Assembly (NCBI RefSeq): GCF_905397375.1
Contig: NZ_CAJPVG010000019.1
Location: 1-43,326, forward strand
Direction of reading: 5' to 3'
Origin: Ralstonia mannitolilytica
GTDB lineage: Bacteria > Pseudomonadota > Gammaproteobacteria > Burkholderiales > Burkholderiaceae
Length of the DNA stretch: 43,326 nt
This document shows positions 7,781 to 15,448 of this stretch, in pieces. Position numbers and translations under genes: made by a program. The notes beneath the pieces are model-generated. The model worked only from the letters and a program-made list of their open reading frames with translations, searched no databases and was not told the DNA's origin. Every line of letters starts with the position of its first letter. Positions within the stretch are counted from its first letter, which is position 1.

Positions 7781-8572
7781 ATGGCAAATCGTCCGCTTTC
7801 CTCTTTCTCGCTGCGTGCGTGGCAGCTTGGCCTGCTGGTCGCCACGCTGGCTGTCTGGCATTTCGCTACGCGTTCGCAACAGGTCGCGTTCTTCTTTGGC
7901 GAGCCGATCATCGTGGCCCAGCGCATCTGGGCGTGGTTCGTGACCGAGGGCGATATCTACCTGCACCTCGGCGTGACGCTGGCCGAGACGGTGCTGGCCT
8001 TCGCCATCGGCACGGCGACAGGCCTCGGCGCAGGGCTCTGGCTGGCTCTGAGCCCGGCGGCGTCTGCCGTGCTGGACCCGTACATCAAGGCTGCCAATTC
8101 GATGCCGCGCGTGATACTGGCGCCGATCTTCGGCGTGTGGTTCGGCTTGGGCATCTGGTCAAAGGTGGCGCTGGCGGTGACGCTGGTGTTCTTCATCGTC
8201 TTCTTCAACGTCTACCAGGGCGTGAAGGAGGTGAGCCCGGTGGTGCTGGCCAACGCACGCATGCTCGGAGCGTCGCAGCGGCAGCTGCTGCGTTTCGTCT
8301 ATCTGCCGAGTGCCACGAGCTGGGTGTTCTCGTCCCTGCATACGTCGGTGGGCCTCGCGTTTGTGGGTGCGGTGGTGGGCGAGTACCTCGGCTCGGCGCG
8401 CGGCGTGGGCTATCTCATTCTTCAGGCCGAGGGCACGTTCGACATCAACACCGTATTTGCGGGCATCGTCGTGCTGACCGTATTTGCGCTCGTGCTCGAC
8501 TGGCTGGTGGGCCTGGTGGAAAAACGCCTGATGCGCTGGCAGCCGAAGACGGGCGAGACCGAAAAACTCTGA
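7781..8572 (+). CDS. ABC transporter permease (NitT/TauT type)
   Basis: 263 residues from ATG 7781; a GTG at 7754 in the same frame would overlap the ATPase stop and add nine residues. Neither start has a good ribosome site, so translation may be coupled. The protein has about six hydrophobic spans. The EAA loop, which contacts the ATPase, lies at ~150-176 (LANARMLGASQRQLLRF). The ending VLTVFALVLDWLVGLVEKRLMRW is typical of SsuC/TauC permeases. With the two upstream genes it completes an importer whose substrate is unknown. A short hairpin follows at 8591-8611. Confidence 0.92.
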   Translation: MANRPLSSFSLRAWQLGLLVATLAVWHFATRSQQVAFFFGEPIIVAQRIWAWFVTEGDIYLHLGVTLAETVLAFAIGTATGLGAGLWLALSPAASAVLDPYIKAANSMPRVILAPIFGVWFGLGIWSKVALAVTLVFFIVFFNVYQGVKEVSPVVLANARMLGASQRQLLRFVYLPSATSWVFSSLHTSVGLAFVGAVVGEYLGSARGVGYLILQAEGTFDINTVFAGIVVLTVFALVLDWLVGLVEKRLMRWQPKTGETEKL

Positions 8573-8590
8573 CCGTCCGCACATCCCATC

Positions 8591-8611
8591 GACCCTGCAG
8601 AAAGCAGGGTC
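8591..8611 (+). terminator. Hairpin after the ABC operon
   Basis: A perfect 8-bp inverted repeat (GACCCTGC 8591-8598, GCAGGGTC 8604-8611) with an AGAAA loop follows the permease by 18 bp. There is no T-run after it, so it is a weak or protein-assisted terminator at best, or an mRNA 3'-end protector. Confidence 0.4.
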
Positions 8612-8618
8612 ATGCAGC

Positions 8619-8640
8619 TAGACGGTCGGTCTACTATAAT
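8619..8640 (+). promoter_or_regulatory. nemR promoter with overlapping operator
   Basis: A perfect consensus -10 box TATAAT lies at 8635-8640. Directly before it is the inverted repeat TAGAC-N5-GTCTA (8619-8633), close to the TAGACC/GGTCTA type of box bound by NemR in Escherichia coli. The operator fills the -35/-10 spacer, so binding would block RNA polymerase. No good -35 hexamer is seen. The -10 is only 10 nt before the nemR ATG. Confidence 0.7.
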
Positions 8641-8650
8641 CCAACCCATC

Positions 8651-9280
8651 ATGAGCAAGCACCCTGAACCCGCCACCGCAGAAGGCGCCGAAGCCCGGCA
8701 CGACACGCGCGACCGCATTCTGGCCGCCGGCGCCGAGCTGATCCTCGGCCGCGGGTTCTCGGCGGTCGGGCTGGCGGAGATCCTCGGGCGTGCCCAGGTG
8801 CCCAAGGGCTCGTTCTATTACTACTTCGCGTCGAAGGAAGACTTTGGCGCGGCGATGCTCGAGCGTTACTTCCAGGATTACGACGCGGGTGTCGTCAGCC
8901 TCTTCAACGACACGCGGCTGACTGCACGCGAACGCCTCCTGCGCTACTTCACCGCCTGGATCGACTTGCACGAGCGCAGTGCGTGTGAACTCACCTGCCT
9001 GGCCGTCAAGCTTTCCGGTGAGGTGTCGGATCTGTCGGAGCCGATGCGCAAGGTGCTCTCCGCGGGCATGAAGCGCATGGTCGCGCGGATCGAGGCGGTC
9101 ATCTGCGCCGGTGTGGCCGATGGCTCGCTCCCGCCCGTGGCCGATGCGCATGCACTGGCCGAGAGCCTGTACGGCATGTGGATGGGCGGCGCGCTTCAGG
9201 CAAAGGCTCACCGGTCCACGTCCCCCTTCAGGAGTTGCCTGGCGCAGACCGAAGCACTGCTGGCGCCCCCGACGCATTGA
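8651..9280 (+). CDS. nemR: TetR-family repressor, NemR-like
   Basis: 209 residues. The TetR helix-turn-helix is clear (RDRILAAGAELILGRGFSAV, then LGRAQVPKGSFYYYFASKED). The ligand domain carries C112 and C116 in SACELTCLAVKLSGE and K185 in ALQAKAHRS. These resemble the redox-sensing cysteine and lysine pair of E. coli NemR, which responds to electrophiles and bleach; the residue match is inference. It lies upstream of a NemA-like reductase in the same orientation, as expected, but has its own terminator in between. The ATG at 8651 has no ribosome site and is 10 nt after a TATAAT box, so a nearly leaderless mRNA is predicted. An in-frame ATG at 8612 lies in the operator and is rejected. Confidence 0.82.
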   Translation: MSKHPEPATAEGAEARHDTRDRILAAGAELILGRGFSAVGLAEILGRAQVPKGSFYYYFASKEDFGAAMLERYFQDYDAGVVSLFNDTRLTARERLLRYFTAWIDLHERSACELTCLAVKLSGEVSDLSEPMRKVLSAGMKRMVARIEAVICAGVADGSLPPVADAHALAESLYGMWMGGALQAKAHRSTSPFRSCLAQTEALLAPPTH

Positions 9281-9282
9281 TC

Positions 9283-9306
9283 GCGAGGCACGTTCCTCGC
9301 TTTTTT
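9283..9306 (+). terminator. Rho-independent terminator of nemR
   Basis: Stem GCGAGG (9283-9288) with CCTCGC (9295-9300), loop CACGTT, then six T. It directly follows the nemR stop and separates it from nemA. Confidence 0.85.
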
Positions 9307-9319
9307 AAACGTCCGGTTC

Positions 9320-9337
9320 TAGATGACCGGTCGAATA
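9320..9337 (+). promoter_or_regulatory. Candidate NemR operator upstream of nemA
   Basis: TAGATGACCGGTCGAATA contains the palindrome GACCGGTC (9325-9332) flanked by TAGA, similar in parts to the box upstream of nemR. It lies between the nemR terminator and nemA (ATG 9372), where a nemA promoter must be. No clear -10/-35 pair was identified. Confidence 0.4.
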
Positions 9338-9371
9338 GTCAAACCCTGCTGTCCTTTTTGTAGGAGCCGAG

Positions 9372-10478
<1,107 letters not shown>

Positions 10479-10502
10479 TCCGGTATCGCCGCAAAGACAA
10501 AA

Positions 10503-10529
10503 CCGCGCTGGGCAACGAACCCAGCGCGG
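10503..10529 (-). terminator. Terminator between nemA and the quinone oxidoreductase
   Basis: Ten-bp perfect stem (CCGCGCTGGG 10503-10512 with CCCAGCGCGG 10520-10529), seven-base loop. On the minus strand it is followed by TTTTGTCTTT, so it fits best as the terminator of the minus-strand gene. On the + strand the tail CCCTTGTT is poorer, but it may serve nemA as well. Confidence 0.85.
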
Positions 10530-10556
10530 CCCTTGTTCCGTCTGCGGTGCGAACGC

Positions 10557-11531
10557 TCAGGGTTGGATCACGACCTTGCCTGTCACCTTGCGCGCCGCCA
10601 TGTCGAGCAGCGCCTGCGTGGTCTGCTCCAGCGGGTAGCGCGCCGAGATGTGCGGGCGGATCTTGCCTTCGCCCATCCACCCGAGCATCTGCGTCATGTT
10701 GGCCAGATTCGCCTTCGGCTCGCGGCGCGCGAATTCACCCCAGAACACGCCCACCAGCGATGCGCCCTTGAGCAACGCCAGGTTCAGCGGCATCTTCGGA
10801 ATCTCGCCGTTCGCAAAGCCGACCACGAGATAGCGGCCGCGCCAGGCGATGGAGCGGAACGCCGGCTCCGCATAGATGCCGCCGACCGGGTCGTAGATCA
10901 CGTCGGGGCCCTTGCCGTCGGTCAGTGCCTTGATGCGCTCGCGCAGGTCTTCTGTCGAATAGTTGATGAGTTCATCGGCGCCGTGCTCTTTGCACACGGC
11001 GAGCTTTTCGTCGCTCGATGCCGCGGCGATCACGCGTGCGCCGATGGCCTTGCCGATCTCGATGGCGGCCAGTCCGACGCCGCCGGCGGCGCCCAGCACC
11101 AGCATCGTTTCGCCGGCCTTCAACTGCCCGCGGTCCACCACGGCGTGGTGCGACGTGCCATAGGTCAGGGTGAAGGCGGCAGCGGTGTCGAACGCCATGC
11201 CGGGCGGCATCGGCATGACGACCTTGGCCGACGCCTTCACCTGCGAAGCAAACGCGCCCTGGCCCAGGAAGGCGATCACATGGTCGCCGGCCTTCACATG
11301 CGACACGCCTTCGCCCACCGAATGCACCACGCCCGCGACCTCAGAGCCCGGCGTGAAGGGCAGTTCGGGCTTGAACTGGTACTTGTTCTGGATGATCAGC
11401 ACGTCGGGAAAATTCACTCCCGCGGCCTTCACATCGATGACGACCTCTCCGGCGCCCGGCGTGAGATCGGGCAGGGTTTCAATGACCAGCGATTCGGGCG
11501 GGCCCCAGGTCTTGCAGACGACGGCTTTCAT
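10557..11531 (-). CDS. NADPH:quinone oxidoreductase (zinc-free MDR family)
   Basis: 324 residues of a medium-chain dehydrogenase/reductase. Seen: MKAVVCKTWGPPESLVIETL, the N-terminal GroES-like part with AAGVNFPDVLIIQNKYQFKP, PGSEVAGVVHSVGEGV (61-76), and the nucleotide-binding GAAGGVGLAAIEIGKAIGA (147-165). The zinc-ligand cysteines of alcohol dehydrogenases are absent, as in QOR enzymes. It probably reduces quinones or activated alkenes with NADPH; the true substrate is open. The ATG at 11531 has GAGGAG 7 nt upstream on the minus strand. The much longer minus-strand frame upstream is antisense to surE/pcm and is rejected. It is convergent with nemA, sharing a stress theme. Confidence 0.92.
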   Translation of the reverse strand: MKAVVCKTWGPPESLVIETLPDLTPGAGEVVIDVKAAGVNFPDVLIIQNKYQFKPELPFTPGSEVAGVVHSVGEGVSHVKAGDHVIAFLGQGAFASQVKASAKVVMPMPPGMAFDTAAAFTLTYGTSHHAVVDRGQLKAGETMLVLGAAGGVGLAAIEIGKAIGARVIAAASSDEKLAVCKEHGADELINYSTEDLRERIKALTDGKGPDVIYDPVGGIYAEPAFRSIAWRGRYLVVGFANGEIPKMPLNLALLKGASLVGVFWGEFARREPKANLANMTQMLGWMGEGKIRPHISARYPLEQTTQALLDMAARKVTGKVVIQP

Positions 11532-11602
11532 GAGTGTCTCCTCGACAGTCTTGCGTTGGATTGTTCGCCATCTCGCATGCATCGCACGCGATTCCGTCTG
11601 GC

Positions 11603-11631
11603 AGTGTAACCGAATAAAAGCACGATCGTTC
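11603..11631 (-). promoter_or_regulatory. Candidate promoter/operator of the quinone oxidoreductase
   Basis: On the minus strand TACACT (complement of 11603-11608) could be a -10 box. The palindrome ACGATCGT (11622-11629), within GAACGATCGTGC, sits where the -35 would be, the position of a repressor site. The -35 itself is poor. Confidence 0.3.
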
Positions 11632-11725
11632 GATTTGATCGGGGCGCCTGCCGACTCGGCGTGCAGATGCATTTTTGCGGATGTGTACAACGTTCCCGGA
11701 GCGCGAACCACGCACGCCGCTCGGT

Positions 11726-11731
11726 TACAAT
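11726..11731 (+). promoter_or_regulatory. surE promoter, -10 box
   Basis: TACAAT ends 7 nt before the surE ATG (11739), which places the expected transcription start at or within a base of the A of ATG. No convincing -35 and no ribosome site are present. Confidence 0.5.
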
Positions 11732-11738
11732 CCGCGCC

Positions 11739-12494
11739 ATGCATATTCTCATTGCCAATGACGACGGTTACCTCGCGCCTGGTCTCGCGGCGCTCGCCCG
11801 CGCGCTTCGTCCGCTGGGCCGCGTGACCGTGGTGGCGCCGGAACAGAACCATAGCGGCGCATCCAACTCGCTCACGCTGCAGCGGCCGCTCTCGGTGTTT
11901 GAAGCGACCGAAGGCGCGCAGAAGGGCTTCCGCTTCGTCAACGGCACGCCGACGGACTGCGTGCACATCGCGCTCACCGGCATGATCGAAGAGAAGCCCG
12001 ACCTGGTGGTGTCCGGCATCAACCAGGGCCAGAACATGGGCGAAGACGTGCTGTACTCCGGCACCGTCGCGGCCGCCATCGAGGGTTATCTGTTTGGCAT
12101 CCCGTCGATCGCGTTTTCGCAGGTCGACAAGGGATGGACACATCTCGATGCCGCCGAGCGCGTCGCGCGTGAAGTCGTCGAGCGATATCTCTCCGACCCG
12201 CTGGAGGGATCGGTCCTGCTCAATGTCAACATTCCCAACGTACCGTACGGCGAGCTGGCAGGCTGGCGCGCGACGCGCCTGGGTAAGCGGCACCAGTCGC
12301 AGCCGGTGATCCGGCAAGCCAACCCGCGCGGTGAGCCCATTTACTGGGTGGGCGCCGCCGGCGACGCCAAGGATGCCAGCGAAGGCACCGATTTCCATGC
12401 CGTTGCCCACGGGTTCGTTTCGTTGACGCCGCTGCAGCTCGATCTGACCGATACGGCGCAGCTGCGCAGCGTGCGCCGCTGGCAGACGCCCTGA
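11739..12494 (+). CDS. surE: 5'/3'-nucleotidase SurE
   Basis: 251 residues, full length. This divalent-metal phosphatase acts on nucleoside monophosphates and short polyphosphate. Metal ligands are visible: N7-D8-D9-G10 in MHILIANDDG, S39 in APEQNHSGASNSLTL, and N95 in SGINQGQNMGEDVLYSGT. The ATG at 11739 is chosen because the protein begins MHILIANDDG as the family does. An upstream frame from 11661 adds 26 unrelated residues. It heads the classic surE-pcm-nlpD-rpoS set, with pcm starting 15 bp after its stop. The promoter box lies 7 nt before the ATG, so the mRNA may be leaderless. Confidence 0.96.
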   Translation: MHILIANDDGYLAPGLAALARALRPLGRVTVVAPEQNHSGASNSLTLQRPLSVFEATEGAQKGFRFVNGTPTDCVHIALTGMIEEKPDLVVSGINQGQNMGEDVLYSGTVAAAIEGYLFGIPSIAFSQVDKGWTHLDAAERVAREVVERYLSDPLEGSVLLNVNIPNVPYGELAGWRATRLGKRHQSQPVIRQANPRGEPIYWVGAAGDAKDASEGTDFHAVAHGFVSLTPLQLDLTDTAQLRSVRRWQTP

Positions 12495-12509
12495 GAGAGA
12501 CGGTGCCCC

Positions 12510-13460
12510 ATGTCTGAACGCCCGCGTGATCGGCGCTTTCCGTTGACGCTCGACGCCGTCGTCGAACGCAAGCCTGCGGGCCGTCAGCGCGAGACGCGGA
12601 TCTCCTCCGGCGTGAGCGCCATGTCGAATGCCGGATCGCGACCGGCGCCGGCACGTACGGTGTCGGCCGAGCGGGCGCCGCAGGCACCGTCGCCTGCGCC
12701 CCAACGCGTGGCGGGCGTGGATGCGGTGGTCGGTGCGGTCGCCGCCAGTGCGGTGCAGGCGCGCACTCAAGCCGCGAATGCAGCGGCGGGGGGGATGGCG
12801 TCGGATCGCGCGCGGCAGGCGCTGGTCGGCCGCGTTCGTGCCGGCGGCGTGACCGATGCACGCGTGCTTGCCGCCATCGGCACGGTGCCCCGGCACCTGT
12901 TCGTCGATGCCGGTCTGGCGTCTCAGGCGTATGAGGATTCCGCCTTGCCGATCGGGCATCAGCAAACGATCTCGAAGCCTTCGGTGGTCGGCCGGATGAT
13001 TGAGCTGCTGGTGCGCGAGCGGCCCCGGCGCGACGGCGCACCGCTGGCACGGGTGCTCGAAGTCGGAACCGGCTGCGGTTATCAGGCCGCGGTGCTCGCG
13101 CAACTGGCCGACGAGGTCTACTCGATCGAACGCGTCCGACCGCTGCACGAAAGAGCCAAAGCGAACTTGCGACCACTCCGTGTGCCAAACATCCGTCTGC
13201 ATTACGGCGACGGCATGCTGGGGCTGCCGAAGGCCGCGCCGTTTGACGCCATCATCCTGGCCGCGGCGGGGTTGGAGGTGCCGCAGGCGCTGCTCGACCA
13301 GCTCGCTGTCGGCGGCCGCCTGATCGCGCCGGTGGCAACTGAGCGCAATGGCGGCCCCGCGCAGCAACTCATACTCATCGAGCGCCGCAGCCGCTTCCAG
13401 TTTCACAGTACCGCGCTTGAAGGCGTTTTCTTTGTCCCGTTAAAATCAGGAACTGTTTAG
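12510..13460 (+). CDS. pcm: Protein-L-isoaspartate O-methyltransferase with N-terminal extension
   Basis: 316 residues against ~210 for the E. coli enzyme. The catalytic part starts at ~100: FVDAGLASQAYEDSALPIGH, QQTISKP (151-157, substrate site), SAM motif VLEVGTGCGYQAAVLAQL (182-199), and IERVRPLHERAKANL. The first ~98 residues are Ala/Pro/Arg-rich and look disordered. In-frame ATGs at codons 38 and 96 could give shorter forms, but the ATG at 12510 is only 15 bp after surE. The enzyme methylates isoaspartyl residues so that damaged proteins can revert, which matters in stationary phase. It sits between surE and nlpD-rpoS as in many proteobacteria. Confidence 0.93.
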   Translation: MSERPRDRRFPLTLDAVVERKPAGRQRETRISSGVSAMSNAGSRPAPARTVSAERAPQAPSPAPQRVAGVDAVVGAVAASAVQARTQAANAAAGGMASDRARQALVGRVRAGGVTDARVLAAIGTVPRHLFVDAGLASQAYEDSALPIGHQQTISKPSVVGRMIELLVRERPRRDGAPLARVLEVGTGCGYQAAVLAQLADEVYSIERVRPLHERAKANLRPLRVPNIRLHYGDGMLGLPKAAPFDAIILAAAGLEVPQALLDQLAVGGRLIAPVATERNGGPAQQLILIERRSRFQFHSTALEGVFFVPLKSGTV

Positions 13461-13482
13461 CATGTTCACTTCCCGGAGCTCC

Positions 13483-14289
13483 ATGAACCGTCCAAGCCCC
13501 GCACGCGCCGGCCGGCTCGCTGTGGCGATGGTGTCGGCCGCACTGCTGGCGGCTTGCGCATCCTCCGGCAATCAAGCCCCTGTCCTCGACCGCACTTCGC
13601 GTGCCGGCACCAGCGGCGCCGCATCGCAGGAGCCGCCGCCTCCCGGCTACTACCGCGTCAAACGCGGCGACACGCTGTACAGCATCGCCCTGCGCAATGG
13701 CCAGGCCCCGCGCGATCTTGTCGCATGGAACAACATCGCGAATCCCAACCAGATCGAGGTCGATCAGCTGATTCGCGTGGTGCCGCCCAATGCCGACGTG
13801 AGCAGCACGGGCGCCGTGGTCACGCCGGTCCGCCCGGGTACCACGACCACGCAACCGAGCGACTCGGGCCCGGTCACGCCGCCGCCGGCCACGTCGAGCC
13901 CGCCTGCTGCCGGGGCAAGCGACAGCCCCATCGCATTGGTATGGCCGGCGCACGGTCCGCTCGTCAACCGCTTCGACGACAAGGCCAACAAGGGCATCGA
14001 CATCGGCGGCAAGCGGGGTGATCCGGTGCTCGCTGCCGGCGACGGAAAAGTGATCCACGTTGGACCCTTGCGTGGGTACGGGAATCTTGTCATCATCAAA
14101 CACAACGACACGTTCCTGACCGCCTACGGCAACAACGACAAGGTTCTGGTCACCGAGCAATCCACGGTCAAGAAAGGGCAGAAGATCGCTGAAATGGGCA
14201 GTACCGATGCGGACCGCGTGAAACTTCACTTTGAAGTGCGCCGCAACGGCAAGCCGGTCGATCCGATGCGTTTCCTTCCGCCTCAATAG
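13483..14289 (+). CDS. nlpD: NlpD-like lipoprotein with LysM and degenerate M23 domain
   Basis: 268 residues. A lipoprotein signal with lipobox LLAAC (lipid Cys25) directs it to the outer membrane. A LysM peptidoglycan-binding domain covers ~57-100 (YYRVKRGDTLYSIALRNGQ). A Pro/Thr-rich linker follows, then an M23/LytM domain at ~160-266. The metal ligands of active M23 peptidases are missing: the first His-x3-Asp site reads NKGIDIGG and the last HxH reads LHF. It should therefore be an amidase activator (NlpD/EnvC-like) rather than a hydrolase. ATG 13483 has GGAG at 13475-13478; the ATG at 13462 is possible and would add seven residues. It lies 22 bp after pcm and 8 bp before rpoS. Confidence 0.93.
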   Translation: MNRPSPARAGRLAVAMVSAALLAACASSGNQAPVLDRTSRAGTSGAASQEPPPPGYYRVKRGDTLYSIALRNGQAPRDLVAWNNIANPNQIEVDQLIRVVPPNADVSSTGAVVTPVRPGTTTTQPSDSGPVTPPPATSSPPAAGASDSPIALVWPAHGPLVNRFDDKANKGIDIGGKRGDPVLAAGDGKVIHVGPLRGYGNLVIIKHNDTFLTAYGNNDKVLVTEQSTVKKGQKIAEMGSTDADRVKLHFEVRRNGKPVDPMRFLPPQ

Positions 14290-14297
14290 AGGAATGC

Positions 14298-15431
14298 ATG
14301 CCGCGCCAGAAAGCCGCCACGCCCGCCACCCCCGTCGATGAAAACGTCGATGCTGTAGAGGGCCAAAGCACCCGTAACGGGCGCGGGGGGCGGCGTGCTC
14401 GCGGTGCGGCGCAACCTCCGACGGAAGACATTGAAGTCGCCGAGACGCTGGTCGACGAGGCGCCTGGCGCTGAATCGGCCGACCTTGCCGATGTGTCCGA
14501 CAGCATCGACGAGCCCGAGGAAGACGAGGAAGAGTCTGGCGAAGCCGAGGAGGCGGCGCCGGAAGAGGATTTCCGCAAGGTGCTGCAGGCAGAGCTGGCT
14601 GCTGACACGGTCCAGCACTACCTGAATCGCATCAGCATCAAGCCGCTGCTGACGCCGGCCGAGGAACTCCATTTCTCGACGCTGGCCAAGGCTGGCGAGT
14701 TCACCGCCCGCCAGGTCATGATCGAGCGCAATCTGCGCTTGGTCGTGAGCATTGCAAAGGGTTATCTGAACCGCGGCGTTCCGCTTCTCGACCTGATCGA
14801 AGAGGGCAACCTCGGCTTGATGCATGCCATCGAGAAGTTCGATCCGGAACGCGGTTTCCGCTTTTCGACCTACGCGACATGGTGGATCCGCCAGAGCATC
14901 GAGCGCGCGATCATGAACCAGGCGCGCACCGTCCGCTTGCCGGTGCACGTGATCCGCGAACTCAACCAGGTGCTGCGCGCCAAGCGCCATCTTGAGAAGG
15001 GCGGGATCGACGGCCGCGACGCGAGCCTTGAAGATATCGCCCACCTGCTCGGCAAGACGACGGAAGAAGTCCAGGATGTGCTGTCCCTCAACGAGCACAC
15101 GACTTCGCTGGATACGCCGTTTGACCTCGATCCTGGCACCAGCCTGCTCGACTTTCTGTCGGACGAACACGGCGCGTCGCCGGACCAGGAAGTCGCGCAT
15201 CGCGAGTTGTCGCAGCTGATGAAGTCGTGGCTGGCTCGCCTCTCCGACAAGCATCGCTATGTGGTGGAGCGCCGCTTCGGCCTGAACCATATCGAGCCCG
15301 CCACGCTGGAAGAGCTCGCCGCTGAAATGGGGCTGACCCGCGAACGCGTGCGCCAGATCCAGCAAGAAGCGCTGGTCAAGCTCAAGCGCCACTTCGCCTC
15401 GCAGGGCGTGCGCAAAGACGCGGTGCTGTAA
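14298..15431 (+). CDS. rpoS: RNA polymerase sigma factor RpoS
   Basis: 377 residues, longer than the 330 of E. coli because of a ~90-residue N-terminal extension that ends in an acidic stretch (EPEEDEEESGEAEEAAPEED). Core regions are intact: 1.2 (DTVQHYLNRISIKPLLTPAEE), 2 (NLRLVVSIAKGYLNRG, LIEEGNLGLMHAIEKFDPERG, FSTYATWWIRQSIERAI), 3, and the region 4 helix-turn-helix (LEELAAEMGLTRERVRQIQQ). It directs general-stress and stationary-phase transcription. Ribosome site GAGGA (14289-14293) lies 4-5 nt before the ATG. It ends the surE-pcm-nlpD-rpoS set, and in enteric bacteria the main rpoS promoter lies within nlpD; the same may hold here. It is convergent with the next gene, 17 bp apart. Confidence 0.95.
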   Translation: MPRQKAATPATPVDENVDAVEGQSTRNGRGGRRARGAAQPPTEDIEVAETLVDEAPGAESADLADVSDSIDEPEEDEEESGEAEEAAPEEDFRKVLQAELAADTVQHYLNRISIKPLLTPAEELHFSTLAKAGEFTARQVMIERNLRLVVSIAKGYLNRGVPLLDLIEEGNLGLMHAIEKFDPERGFRFSTYATWWIRQSIERAIMNQARTVRLPVHVIRELNQVLRAKRHLEKGGIDGRDASLEDIAHLLGKTTEEVQDVLSLNEHTTSLDTPFDLDPGTSLLDFLSDEHGASPDQEVAHRELSQLMKSWLARLSDKHRYVVERRFGLNHIEPATLEELAAEMGLTRERVRQIQQEALVKLKRHFASQGVRKDAVL

Positions 15432-15448
15432 GACCGCCTCTCTCTCCC

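Noticed and set aside
11532..13406. Upstream extension of the quinone oxidoreductase frame
   Set aside because: Antisense to surE and pcm; the family N-terminus and ribosome site fix the start at 11531.
13940..14289. NlpD-like protein as an active peptidoglycan hydrolase
   Set aside because: Metal-binding His residues of the M23 motifs are absent, so an activator role is more likely.
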